Shown: one piece after another, positions 19,266-28,155 of the stretch | Position numbering within the stretch: position 1 is the first letter of the stretch | Layout: every line of letters starts with the position of its first letter | From: Cytophagales bacterium | GTDB lineage: Bacteria > Bacteroidota > Bacteroidia > Cytophagales > Microscillaceae | Assembly (NCBI GenBank): GCA_013298075.1 | Contig: JAAFJG010000004.1 | Coordinates: 62,001 to 126,000, forward strand | Direction: 5' to 3' | Length of the DNA stretch: 64,000 nucleotides | Notes under the pieces: generated by a model | Databases searched by the model: none | Seen by the model: only the letters and a program-made list of their open reading frames with translations | What the model was told of the DNA's origin: nothing | Program-made: the position numbers and the translations under genes

Positions 19266-20207
19266 ATGTTTTCATTCAGTCTATTTTTCGCATTTTGGTT
19301 AAATTTAGTTTCTCCTAATACAACAACTTCTGGGGAAGTCTATCAAGTAGTATTCGTACAGGGTACAATTATGAATCAAACCAAAAATCAAGCTATCACA
19401 CGTGGTGGCAAAATTAGTGCAAACGATAAAGTCGTTTTCAAAACAAAAGACGCAAAGGCAGTAGTTATCAGTACAACTCGTGGTCGTTTTGTATTAGAAG
19501 GTAAAAAAAGCAAACAAACGGGGAGCGAATTAACTGCATTTGTGAACGAAGTTCTTTCACCTTTGAAAACAAACTCTAAATTGAGTACAAGAGCAGGTGA
19601 AAGTGATAAAGTGTTAGATTTAGAAAAACACTTTGGTTTATCAAAAGGAGTATCTCAGTTTGCTATTGTAGGTGATATGTATTCTTTCAAATTCACTCCC
19701 AAAGAAAGTACTAAATTAATTTTAGTTATTCATTATAATGATGGTACAAAACAAAAAGCAAGTACGATGGCTTTTTCGGGGGCGAGTTATGATTTGAAAA
19801 AAGATGTTTATTTCAAAACAGGTACTGAGAACGTAAAATTTATTGAAATTTATGAAGCATCAGTCTCAAAAGAAAGCAAAAAAACTATTTTAGGCGATGC
19901 AAAAGCGGGTTTTAAACCTTTATTTATCCAAAAAGAAGAATTGGCTGCATCTTTCAAAGATTACTTACCGACTGTAAATATTGATGAAACTTTAAAAACT
20001 TATATGTCTGCTGATGCGTCAATGACTGCTGATAAAGTAAAATCTGAAATGGATAAAATGTCTGCAGAACGTAAAAAAGCAGAATTATTATTCTATTTTA
20101 TCCAAGAAGGATATGGTGTGGCAAATGAAGAAGGCGTAATTGATGTGAATAAAATCAAAGCTGATATTCAAGAATTAGAAAAATTTGTAAAACAAAATAA
20201 ATTATAG
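19266..20207 (+). CDS. Secreted FecR-like protein, tandem copy 1
   Basis: A 313-residue protein of unknown function. The N-terminal 22 residues form a signal-like hydrophobic stretch. Residues 25-85 (VYQVVFVQGTI, then SANDKVVFKTKDAKAVVISTTRGRFVLEG) resemble the small beta domain of FecR-like proteins, which bind ligands at the periplasmic face. The middle is beta-rich and the last 80 residues are helical. It is about 94% identical (about 20 differences) to the next gene, from which it is separated by 209 bp with its own terminator. A TPR-PP2C phosphatase follows the pair. A more distant relative with the same plan is encoded at 37092-38048. Confidence 0.55.
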   Translation: MFSFSLFFAFWLNLVSPNTTTSGEVYQVVFVQGTIMNQTKNQAITRGGKISANDKVVFKTKDAKAVVISTTRGRFVLEGKKSKQTGSELTAFVNEVLSPLKTNSKLSTRAGESDKVLDLEKHFGLSKGVSQFAIVGDMYSFKFTPKESTKLILVIHYNDGTKQKASTMAFSGASYDLKKDVYFKTGTENVKFIEIYEASVSKESKKTILGDAKAGFKPLFIQKEELAASFKDYLPTVNIDETLKTYMSADASMTADKVKSEMDKMSAERKKAELLFYFIQEGYGVANEEGVIDVNKIKADIQELEKFVKQNKL

Positions 20208-20219
20208 TCTTTCTAATTG

Positions 20220-20265
20220 ATACAAAAAAGTCAAAAAAAATAAAATTTAGTTGGCTTTTTTGTAT
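20220..20265 (+). terminator. Terminator after FecR-like copy 1
   Basis: ATACAAAAAAGTCAA pairs with TTGGCTTTTTTGTAT (one G-T pair), 13 bp after the stop. Confidence 0.65.
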
Positions 20266-20416
20266 TTAATTTATCTCAAAATAATACAGAAAATTATAAT
20301 CAATACCAATAATTTTAGAAAAATAAAAAAATATTTATTATTGTAACCTTTTATTTTTTCTTTACGTATATGTATATAAAAATCAGTGATTTTAAACATT
20401 TTAAAAATATAAAACA

Positions 20417-21358
20417 ATGTTTTCATTTAGTCTATTTTTCGCATTTTGGTTAAATTTAGTTTCTCCTAACACAACAACCTCTGCGGAAGTCTATCAAGTA
20501 GTATTTGTACAAGGTACAATTACAAATCAGACCAAAAATCAAGCTATCACACGTGGTGGCAAAATTAGTGCAAACGATAAAGTCGTTTTCAAAACAAAAG
20601 ACGCAAAAGCGGTAGTTATCAGTACAACTCGTGGTCGTTTTGTATTAGAAGGTAAAAAAAGCAAACAAGCGGGCAGCGAATTAACTGCATTTGTGAATGA
20701 AGTGTTATCACCTTTGAAAACAAACTCTAAATTGAGTACGAGAGCAGGTGAAAGTGATAAAGTGTTAGATTTAGAAAAACACTTTGGTTTATCAAAAGGG
20801 GTATCTCAGTTTGCTATTGTAGGCGATGCATATTCTTTCAAATTCACTCCCAAAGAAGCTGCTAAGTTAATCTTAGTTATTCATTATAATGATGGTACAA
20901 AACAAAAAGCAAGTACAATGGCTTTTTCAGGCTCAAGTTATGATTTGAAAAAAGATGTTTATTTTAAAGAAGGTACTGAAAAAGTAAAATTCATTGAAAT
21001 TTATGAAGCGTCAATTTCAAAAGAAAATAAAAAACCTATTTTAGGCGATGCAAAGGCGGGTTTTAAACCTTTATTTATTCATAAAGAAGAATTATCTGCG
21101 TCTTTCAAAGATTATTTACCCACTGTAAATATCAATGAAACTTTAAAAACTTATATGTCTGCTGATGCGTCAATGACTGCCGATAAAGTAAAATCTGAAA
21201 TGGACAAAATGTCTGAAAACCGCAAAAAAGCAGAATTATTATTCTATTTTATCCAAGAAGGATACGGTGAAGCAAATGAAGAAGGCGTAATTGATGTCAA
21301 TAAAATCAAAGCTGATATTCAAGATTTAGAAAAATTTGTAAAAGAAAATAAATTATAA
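20417..21358 (+). CDS. Secreted FecR-like protein, tandem copy 2
   Basis: A paralogue of the preceding gene, same length (313 residues), offset by 1151 bp. The changes are scattered (for example D147-region MYSF to AYSF, SERK to SENR). Both copies keep the reading frame and no premature stop exists, so both appear functional. The untranslated leader is also partly conserved (TTTACGTATA followed by TATAAAAAT), which suggests shared regulation. It has its own perfect 17-bp terminator hairpin and is followed by the promoter of the TPR-PP2C gene. Function is unknown; a periplasmic sensor or structural role is possible. Confidence 0.55.
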   Translation: MFSFSLFFAFWLNLVSPNTTTSAEVYQVVFVQGTITNQTKNQAITRGGKISANDKVVFKTKDAKAVVISTTRGRFVLEGKKSKQAGSELTAFVNEVLSPLKTNSKLSTRAGESDKVLDLEKHFGLSKGVSQFAIVGDAYSFKFTPKEAAKLILVIHYNDGTKQKASTMAFSGSSYDLKKDVYFKEGTEKVKFIEIYEASISKENKKPILGDAKAGFKPLFIHKEELSASFKDYLPTVNINETLKTYMSADASMTADKVKSEMDKMSENRKKAELLFYFIQEGYGEANEEGVIDVNKIKADIQDLEKFVKENKL

Positions 21359-21374
21359 TCTTTATTTATTTATC

Positions 21375-21420
21375 AATATAAAAAGTCAAGTGAAATTAAT
21401 TTTACTTGACTTTTTATATT
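21375..21420 (+). terminator. Terminator after FecR-like copy 2
   Basis: A perfect 17-bp stem (AATATAAAAAGTCAAGT with its complement) around a 12-nt loop, ending in a T-rich run. Confidence 0.8.
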
Positions 21421-21530
21421 TTTTAAGAAATAAAGATTTTATTTTAAAAAATATGAAATATAAAAATAACCAATAATATATTACAATATGAAGAAAAAAA
21501 ACTTTTTTTTTTCAAAAAATCGGCACTTCA

Positions 21531-21561
21531 TTTGCAATATTTAAAAAATAAGTTATATTTG
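21531..21561 (+). promoter_or_regulatory. Promoter of TPR-PP2C gene
   Basis: TTTG (21531-21534), 19-bp spacer, TATATTTG (21554-21561): a perfect match to the Bacteroidota consensus, 17 bp before ATG. Confidence 0.75.
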
Positions 21562-21577
21562 CATAAAATATACTACA

Positions 21578-24097
21578 ATGATGGTGAAATATATTTATAT
21601 TCTATTTTTTACGTTTTTATTTATTGGATTTCATTTCACTACACCTGCACAAAGCGTAGGCGATTTGTTAGAGCGCCTAAATGAAAGCAAAAGTTCAGAT
21701 GAAAAAGTATCTTTATATACTCAAATTGGATTATTGTATCAGAAAGAAAAAGCGTATTCTAAAGCAACAGAATATTTTTTACAAGCAAAAAAATATATTG
21801 AAAGCGATGATGAAAAAAATAGTCAAAAAATTGCTAAAGAAATTTCAATATTAGAATATTTGGGTACAGCACAAAGTTTGGTGCCTGATTATCAAGCCTC
21901 TATTCAAACGTATGAAATTTTATTTCAAAAACAAAAAGATTCCCCTGAAAAATCACGAAAAAATCTAAATATATTGGCTGATTTGCATAAAAAAGCAGAA
22001 CAATATCAAGAGGCTTTAGTAAAATATGAAGATATTTTGAGTAAATATCCTTCGAATACGAACGAACAAACGATACAAACGTACAATAATATCGGATTTT
22101 TATATAGACAAGCAGGCAATAATCAAAAAGCAAAAGAATATCTAAATAAAGCACTTGATTTAGCCAAAAAATCTAATTTACCTAATCCACTTATTACCAC
22201 TTTATTTAATGTAGGCGTTACTAATTCTTCGAATGGCAATCATAAAGAGGCTCAAAATAATTTTCAAGAAGCATTAAGTGTGGCTGATAAAAATAATTTG
22301 GTGCTTTTGACTGCGGAAGCTTATAATTATTTGGGGGCAAATTATTGGTTACAAAATAAATCTGATAATGCGATAGAATCTGTACAAAATGCTATCAAAA
22401 TTGCTCAACCACAACAAGCAGACGAGATGTTGATGGTGAGTTATCAATTATTATCAGAAATTTATCAACAAAAAGGAGAACTCAAAGAATCTCAAAAAGC
22501 CTATAAAAAATATGAAGAAATTAAAAATAAACGCATTGAAAAAGTACAAAAAGACGAAAAAACAAGGCTCGAAAATCAATTAAATATTGAAAAAAAAGAA
22601 AACGAAATCAAAGAATTGATGTCTGAAAAAGATAAACAATCTTCGGCTTTGCGTCAATCACAATTAGAAAAACAAAAACAAGAGCAAGAATTAGTGCTTA
22701 AAGAAAGAGAATTAGATTTGTATAAAAGTAATAAAGACAGACAAACTATGCAACTTGCTAATCAACTTTTGGAACAAAAAAGAGTAGAACAAATGCTCGA
22801 AATTACGAAAAGAAAATTACAAGAGGATAAACAAACACAAGAAATTGATAAATTAGCAAGCACTCAAAGATTCCAAACTGTATTAATTAAACAAAGAGAA
22901 TTAGAAAGAACAAAAGAAATTCAATTATCTGAAAAAGATAAAAAAATCAAAGAACAGCAATTAAAAGATGAAAAAATAATTAGTTATTATTATTTTTGGG
23001 TTTTTGTTTTGTTTGGATTTTGTTTATTTTTAACGTTAGTAGGCTTTATTCATACTTTTTGGAGCAATAGAAAACTCAAAAAACAAAGAAAAAGAATACT
23101 AGAACAAAAATACGTAATTGAAAATAAATCGCAAGAAATTCTTACACAAAACGAAGAATTACAGCAAAATCAAGAAGAAATCATGACACAACGTGATTTA
23201 ATTCAAGACCAAAATAAAAAATTAGAAGGAACTAACCAAAAATTAGTGGCTAATGAAGACGTATTAAAAAAATCGTTAGATAAACTTGAAAAAAGTCAAG
23301 AGGAAATAAAATTAGCTAATCTTGGGTTGGCTGAAAGAGATAGACAAATTACAAGTAGTATCAATGCTGCGATTGCTATCCAAACAGCCGTTTTGCCTTA
23401 TAAAGAAAAATTAGATAATTTATTAAAACAATATTTTATATTTTATAAACCTAAAGATATGGTTTCAGGCGATTTTTATTGGCTGAATGAATTAGATGAC
23501 CATATTTTTTTGGCTGCCGTTGATTGCACAGGGCATGGAGTTCCAGGTGCTTTTATGTCTTTGATTGCTAATAATTTATTGGATAAAATCATAAGAGTTT
23601 GGAAAATATACGAGCCAGAGGAGATTTTGGAACGTATGCACGAAGAAATTCAAATTTTATTAAGACAAAAAGAAACTGAAAATAACAGCGGAATGGATAT
23701 TGGTTTGATGAAAATAAAACAAAAAGAAAATTCTACTGATATTTGGTTTGCAGGAGCAAGGCGACCTATGTATTATATATTGCCCGAAACTTTGGAAATT
23801 AATGAACTGAAAGGAGATAGAAAATCTATTGGCGGCTTTCAAAGAGAAGAAAAATTTATCACACAATATATCAATTTACCTAAAAATACGACTATTTATG
23901 TTGGCTCTGACGGATTATCTGATCAAAATGATGCGTTTAGAAAAAGATTAGGTGAAAAAAGACTAAAAAAAATACTCATTGATATTAGTCATCTTGAAAT
24001 GGAAAAACAACGTCAAGAATTAGAAGAAATGTTACAAAAACACACCAAAAATACCACACAAAGAGATGATATTTTGTGGATTGGCATTAAAATTTGA
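21578..24097 (+). CDS. TPR sensor with SpoIIE-type PP2C phosphatase
   Basis: A signalling phosphatase of 839 residues. It has a signal peptide (to about residue 24) and TPR repeats (about 30-310, DLHKKAEQYQEALVKYEDIL and others). A long charged coiled coil (315-465), one membrane helix (about 469-491), a second coiled coil (500-605) and a cytoplasmic SpoIIE/PP2C domain (610-838) follow. The metal aspartates are in VSGDFYWLNE, AAVDCTGHGVPGAF and TQRDDILWIGI. The periplasmic TPR region probably senses a protein, perhaps the FecR-like proteins encoded just upstream, which is inference from position. It shares its output domain with the 5.2-7.4 kb phosphatase. Confidence 0.85.
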   Translation: MMVKYIYILFFTFLFIGFHFTTPAQSVGDLLERLNESKSSDEKVSLYTQIGLLYQKEKAYSKATEYFLQAKKYIESDDEKNSQKIAKEISILEYLGTAQSLVPDYQASIQTYEILFQKQKDSPEKSRKNLNILADLHKKAEQYQEALVKYEDILSKYPSNTNEQTIQTYNNIGFLYRQAGNNQKAKEYLNKALDLAKKSNLPNPLITTLFNVGVTNSSNGNHKEAQNNFQEALSVADKNNLVLLTAEAYNYLGANYWLQNKSDNAIESVQNAIKIAQPQQADEMLMVSYQLLSEIYQQKGELKESQKAYKKYEEIKNKRIEKVQKDEKTRLENQLNIEKKENEIKELMSEKDKQSSALRQSQLEKQKQEQELVLKERELDLYKSNKDRQTMQLANQLLEQKRVEQMLEITKRKLQEDKQTQEIDKLASTQRFQTVLIKQRELERTKEIQLSEKDKKIKEQQLKDEKIISYYYFWVFVLFGFCLFLTLVGFIHTFWSNRKLKKQRKRILEQKYVIENKSQEILTQNEELQQNQEEIMTQRDLIQDQNKKLEGTNQKLVANEDVLKKSLDKLEKSQEEIKLANLGLAERDRQITSSINAAIAIQTAVLPYKEKLDNLLKQYFIFYKPKDMVSGDFYWLNELDDHIFLAAVDCTGHGVPGAFMSLIANNLLDKIIRVWKIYEPEEILERMHEEIQILLRQKETENNSGMDIGLMKIKQKENSTDIWFAGARRPMYYILPETLEINELKGDRKSIGGFQREEKFITQYINLPKNTTIYVGSDGLSDQNDAFRKRLGEKRLKKILIDISHLEMEKQRQELEEMLQKHTKNTTQRDDILWIGIKI

Positions 24098-24131
24098 AGT
24101 TATGAGTATAAATTAAGATAAAAAAATATAT

Positions 24132-24593
24132 CTAAAAATATTTTTTTATTCCTTGTTTAATATAATCATTTTCAAAACCTTTGTTTTGTAAATATGTCCA
24201 AATTTTTTGGTTTAATATATATTCTTCAAATTCTTCTTTTTCTTTCAAACTTGTTATTTTTTTATCAATCAATATCATCATTGTTTTTTCGTATTCATCT
24301 TCTTCTATTTCTTCCAAAGCAATATCAATATTTTTTTGGCTGATATTTTTTTGTTTGAGTAAATAAATAATTTTAATTCTTCCCCAATTTTTGAGTCCAA
24401 ATTTACCTCTTACGATAGATTGCGCATATCTCAAATCATTAAAATAATTATCTTGTTCCAAAAATTGAATTAAATCTTTTTTTTCATCTGTTGAAATATC
24501 AAAAGTATTTAATTTTTCTTTTACTTCCATCAAACATCTTTCTTGATAAGCACAAAATTTTGCCATTTTTGATATTACACTTTTATTATCCAT
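24132..24593 (-). CDS. recX: RecX-like regulator of RecA
   Basis: A small helical protein (153 residues) of the RecX family, which binds RecA filaments and limits their activity. It shows the three-helix repeat pattern, with FNDLRYAQSIVRGKFGLKNWG and IKIIYLLKQKNISQKNIDIAL. The frame is open upstream to 24662, but a -7 element (TAAGTTTG, minus strand 24629-24636) lies there, so the start is MDNKSV at 24593. It is encoded just downstream of the LexA-like repressor on the same strand, which fits a DNA-damage context. Divergence from well-known RecX is considerable. Confidence 0.72.
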   Translation of the reverse strand: MDNKSVISKMAKFCAYQERCLMEVKEKLNTFDISTDEKKDLIQFLEQDNYFNDLRYAQSIVRGKFGLKNWGRIKIIYLLKQKNISQKNIDIALEEIEEDEYEKTMMILIDKKITSLKEKEEFEEYILNQKIWTYLQNKGFENDYIKQGIKKYF

Positions 24594-24628
24594 ATTTTTT
24601 TGATATTGAATTGATAAATGAATGCCTT

Positions 24629-24636
24629 CAAACTTA
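24629..24636 (-). promoter_or_regulatory. -7 element of recX
   Basis: The minus strand reads TAAGTTTG, 36 bp before the chosen start. It rules out longer upstream starts. Confidence 0.5.
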
Positions 24637-24695
24637 CAAAAAATTATAAGTGTTGAAAGCATTATTTTTTATTACAACCATATTAAGAAAATTGA

Positions 24696-25490
24696 TTATT
24701 CTTCTGCTAATTGTCTTTTTAATTCTTGCACTTCAGTTTCCAAACGCATAAAAGCATTTTTAATATCCAACATATCATTAGTTTCTTCAGGTAATTCTTG
24801 TGTGATATAAGAATGAAATTTCCAGATTTCTGTAACCGCATCATTTTCTACTTCATAAGGACTATACGATAAATTAGATGATTTCAACAATAAAGTTCCT
24901 GATTGTTTTGTTTTGTTATATACTTTTTTTAGCACTACGCCATCATGAGTAACCACAATACAAACTTGTCCATCTTTTACGTCTTGAATCATTATTTTTT
25001 CACCAATGACAATACTTTTTGAAGGCAAAGGCAACATTGAATCTCCAATGATTTCGAAGGCACGATATTCGCGATTTTTATTCAAAGAAGGCAAAGAAAG
25101 CGTCGGTAAATCTTTCATATAAGAAATACTCTCACGCCCAGATGTATAACCTGCAGTAGCACGCTCAGGTACAAAAGTAAGGGCAGGTTGTGTATTTTCT
25201 ACGTTCAAAGTATTGACACGAAGTCCTACTGCTGACGCATATTTTTTGATTTCTTTTTGATGTGTTACTTTTTTCTCATCAACACTTATCAAATCTAAAT
25301 TAGTAATACTTTCGATAGACATATCAAAAAATTCTGACATTTTTATCAAAGTAGTTACACTTGGCTCTGCTCGTCCATCTTCATACGAACTGATTACACT
25401 ACGAGTTAATTTCAAACTTTCAGCCAATTCTTCTTGGGTTTGACGATTATTTTTACGACGCAGGTATCTTAAATTTTTGCTCAAAAACAT
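24696..25490 (-). CDS. XRE-family repressor with LexA/S24 peptidase domain
   Basis: A DNA-binding regulator of 264 residues. Residues 1-60 form a Cro/C1-type helix-turn-helix (RRKNNRQTQEELAESLKLTR, then VISSYEDGRAEPS). A linker contains ATAGYTSG, close to the A-G cleavage motif. The C-terminal S24 fold has the catalytic Ser in FEIIGDSMLPLPS and Lys in GVVLKKVYN. A short C-terminal coiled coil ends the protein. Such proteins can self-cleave with RecA and release a damage response; this one could also be a phage-type or general regulator. The adjacent recX supports a DNA-damage link. The target operator was not identified. Confidence 0.82.
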   Translation of the reverse strand: MFLSKNLRYLRRKNNRQTQEELAESLKLTRSVISSYEDGRAEPSVTTLIKMSEFFDMSIESITNLDLISVDEKKVTHQKEIKKYASAVGLRVNTLNVENTQPALTFVPERATAGYTSGRESISYMKDLPTLSLPSLNKNREYRAFEIIGDSMLPLPSKSIVIGEKIMIQDVKDGQVCIVVTHDGVVLKKVYNKTKQSGTLLLKSSNLSYSPYEVENDAVTEIWKFHSYITQELPEETNDMLDIKNAFMRLETEVQELKRQLAEE

Positions 25491-25794
25491 AATATTAGTG
25501 AAATTAAAATGATTAAACTGTTAAACTTACTTATACATTTATGCCAAAATTGCGTACTTTTTTGATAACTTCCAAATTTTTTTAGAATTATTTTTGTTTT
25601 TTTAGAAAATATTTTATTTTTTAACCATTTATCAAAATATCAAATTTGATAACTTATTGATTATCAATGGTTTATATTTTTTTCTATTTTTTGAAATATT
25701 GTTTAATTTTTATTTTTTTTATGAATAATATTTGAATATTACAACGAGTATTACTTATTTTTAGAATCGTTTATTCGTAGAAATTTTCCAGTGA

Positions 25795-25826
25795 GAGTTT
25801 GTCAATATCGAAGACTTGACAAACTC
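25795..25826. repeat. Repeat family 4 hairpin, copy 1
   Basis: Arms GAGTTTGTC/GACAAACTC enclose CAATATCGAAGACTTG, which itself folds towards a GAA loop. It shares its core with 25895-25939 and 36964-37006, while the outer arms differ and co-vary. Confidence 0.65.
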
Positions 25827-25894
25827 AAACTAAAAAATTGAATAACGATAATTATCTTAGAAAAAAAAGTTACAAAAAAAGTTCATTATGAATA

Positions 25895-25939
25895 GTTTTT
25901 TCAGTTGTCAATGTCGAAGACTTGACAAACTGAAAAAAC
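25895..25939. repeat. Repeat family 4 hairpin, copy 2
   Basis: Outer arms GTTTTTTCAGTT/AACTGAAAAAAC surround the conserved core GTCAATGTCGAAGACTTGAC. It lies 40 bp past the stop of the minus-strand gene at 25980 and probably acts as its terminator. Confidence 0.7.
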
Positions 25940-25979
25940 GGTGTTTTTGAGCAAACACTTTTAAATGAAAAAGAGAGAA

Positions 25980-26498
25980 CTAATTTTTACGTATCAAGGC
26001 TTCTACATCTTTATGACACGCCTCTACGAGTGTTTTTAAAATGATAAAACACAAAACACTTAATTTATAAATAGATTCTTGTTTGTTACCTGTATCTTTA
26101 AAAAAATCATTCAAATAATTTTTGCTAGCCCAAATAGCCATACGCAAAAGTTTTTCATATTTATGATGAGCGATGACATATTCGAATATAGCTTCTCGAT
26201 TTTCTGAATCTTTGGTACGCACACCTAACGCAAAATTTATCTTAAAATATTCTGCAATACTTTCCTCACAAATGACAGGTAAGTTTGGGTTTTTTCTTTG
26301 TATCATATCAAAAAACTGCGCACAAACTTGTAATAAAAAGAGATATACATTTTCATTGATTACTTTTTCAAAATTTTCTGATAAAAATTCCTTAAAAATA
26401 GGTTGTCTTTGATAAATTTCGTCTAGAAATTCGAAACCTTTTGAACCGTCCCAATTTTCTAAATACTTGAATATATCATCACTGGTGTGTACGTACAT
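25980..26498 (-). CDS. Helical protein of unknown function beside SiaBC genes
   Basis: Not recognised. The 172 residues are predicted almost entirely helical, with no signal peptide, membrane segment or known catalytic motif. Aromatic-rich stretches occur (FEYVIAHHKYEKLLRMAIWA). It is encoded on the same strand 253 bp downstream of the SiaC-like gene. It is followed by a family 4 hairpin. Its position makes it a candidate output or adaptor of the phospho-switch, but nothing in the sequence proves this. Confidence 0.45.
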   Translation of the reverse strand: MYVHTSDDIFKYLENWDGSKGFEFLDEIYQRQPIFKEFLSENFEKVINENVYLFLLQVCAQFFDMIQRKNPNLPVICEESIAEYFKINFALGVRTKDSENREAIFEYVIAHHKYEKLLRMAIWASKNYLNDFFKDTGNKQESIYKLSVLCFIILKTLVEACHKDVEALIRKN

Positions 26499-26751
26499 AA
26501 TTTTTCTTATTTTGTTTTTTATAAAAAAAAGATGAGATTAAAAATAAATTTGAGATATTATTAAAAAAATAATCACCTCAAATTCATTCCAATTATAACG
26601 TTATTTATCTAAAAAAAGTTCTTTATTTTTGATTTTATTTTTTGTTTATAACTAAAAAAATCACTTAGGAACGAAATAATTAAAAAATAAACGTGGAACA
26701 TAAAAATAAAAAATGAATCGTTTATATTTTATGTTCGGCGTTTTTGGTTTA

Positions 26752-27147
26752 TTAATAAGGAATTAGATTAAACTCTAATTTTACGTCTTGAGCGTATTCT
26801 TCACCACTATCCAACATATCTACGTCATTTTTTTCATAGTACCAGTTAACCGTAATTCGCCCACTTTTTTCCCTTTCATATTCTTGTAGCATATTTATTA
26901 TTTCTAAAAAACGTCTTGAGGAACTTGTATTAAAATAGCTCATTTTAAAATTGAGTTCTATTTTTCTTTCAGGCGTTTCCATATATTCACGAAGCCAATT
27001 AAAAATTGGCTCGAAAAATTCAAGTGTATATTCATGATAAGATTCTCCTTCGATATGAAGAATACCTGTGGCTACATTCATAGTAACACGCGGTACATAG
27101 TCAATGCGTGGGACATAATTTGAGCCGTCAATTAATAGATTTTCCAT
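26752..27147 (-). CDS. siaC: SiaC-family (DUF1987) regulatory phosphoprotein
   Basis: A small cytosolic protein (131 residues) that in Pseudomonas SiaABCD is the target of SiaB kinase and SiaA phosphatase. The start MENLLIDGS at 27147 aligns with family N-termini; the frame extends 12 codons further but lacks family support. The conserved segment MSYFNTSSSRRFLEI carries the Ser/Thr cluster expected to be phosphorylated. It is encoded 57 bp after the SiaB-like gene. In Pseudomonas the unphosphorylated form activates the SiaD diguanylate cyclase, but no such cyclase is present here, so the output must differ or lie elsewhere. Confidence 0.8.
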   Translation of the reverse strand: MENLLIDGSNYVPRIDYVPRVTMNVATGILHIEGESYHEYTLEFFEPIFNWLREYMETPERKIELNFKMSYFNTSSSRRFLEIINMLQEYEREKSGRITVNWYYEKNDVDMLDSGEEYAQDVKLEFNLIPY

Positions 27148-27204
27148 ATTTTTTTGTGTGTTTCGATAAAATAACTTATACATTTATTTTTTTATAAAAT
27201 AATT

Positions 27205-27768
27205 TTAATTTATGATTTCATCTTCTATCTTATCTACTGTGATAGAAAGTGAAAAAAATGAGGTGTCATCATCAACGCTTTCTATATTATATTGCAATGG
27301 ATTTTTTGAACGTCTTGCCATATCTATCAAACCAATATTAGCTCCAACTCCTCCTGTGGGGCGTTTGCGTTGTTGTACGTAATAATTTCTTAATTCGTCA
27401 GAGGTCATTTGATTGATAAATTCACATCTTTCTCTCAATCCTTCTACTTTATAATTTTCGATTAAATTACCTGAATAAAGAATAAAATATTCTCTTTCTT
27501 CCTGAATAACTAACATTCCTACACCCGAAGGACGTCCTTTGATAACAGAAAATTCCTTTTGGGCAGAATGATGGTAGATATTTTGTGCTAATTCTACAAA
27601 AATCGCAAATATTCTTTTACCTATATGGAAAGAGCCTAATTTAGCCCTGAGATTTACGCCAACATCTGCCAAAACTTCCTGAGAAATAGTGCCTTTGAAT
27701 GTTAGAATTATATTTTGGTGGCTCATATCTCTTAAATATTTTATTAAACTTAAATTATTAGTATTCAT
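27205..27768 (-). CDS. siaB: SiaB-family protein kinase (HATPase fold)
   Basis: 187 residues with a GHKL ATPase fold. The N-box-like IFAIFVELAQNIYHH and glycine-rich GGVGANIGLIDMARRS are present. It lacks any sensor or membrane domain. By homology it phosphorylates the SiaC-like protein encoded immediately downstream. A -7 element (TAACTTTG, minus strand 27838-27845) precedes the pair by about 70 bp. Opposing phosphatases of the SpoIIE type are encoded at 5.2-7.4 and 21.6-24.1 kb. Confidence 0.8.
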   Translation of the reverse strand: MNTNNLSLIKYLRDMSHQNIILTFKGTISQEVLADVGVNLRAKLGSFHIGKRIFAIFVELAQNIYHHSAQKEFSVIKGRPSGVGMLVIQEEREYFILYSGNLIENYKVEGLRERCEFINQMTSDELRNYYVQQRKRPTGGVGANIGLIDMARRSKNPLQYNIESVDDDTSFFSLSITVDKIEDEIIN

Positions 27769-28155
27769 ATTTATTTTGATGCAACACTTTTATACTTAAT
27801 TATATTAGTTTATTTTAATAAAAAAGTATATTTTTTGCAAAGTTAAAATAAAAATTATAGATTTACATTAAAAAAGTAAAAAAAATAATTTTTTTAATGA
27901 AATATTGGTTTTGTAATTGGTTGAAAATTTATCATTCGTATTTTTAATAGACAAATATAATGCAATTTTTTTTTATAAAAGTAAAAATATCTATTTTTTA
28001 GAAAAAATTTTATTTTATTTCGTATAATTTTTCAAAAAATAAAAATTTGTATCTCAATTATTTGTAATTATGATTTTTTAGCCTTATCTTTGGGAAATTT
28101 TTTATTAAATATAATTCAATACAATTATTTTTTTTAACGTTAAATCAAAATAATA
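27769..28155. promoter_or_regulatory. Divergent promoter region, siaB and DUF4139 gene
   Basis: This 387-bp AT-rich gap separates divergent genes. Toward siaB: TAACTTTG on the minus strand at 27838-27845. Toward the DUF4139 gene: TTTG 28061-28064, 20-bp spacer, TATCTTTG 28085-28092. Nothing else was recognised. Confidence 0.6.

Larger units (their letters stand above)
25491..25979. other. AT-rich gap holding two GAA-loop hairpins
   Basis: This 489-bp gap is gene-free. The only clear structures are two related hairpins at 25795-25826 and 25895-25939. The rest is very AT-rich with no open frame of note. Confidence 0.6.
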
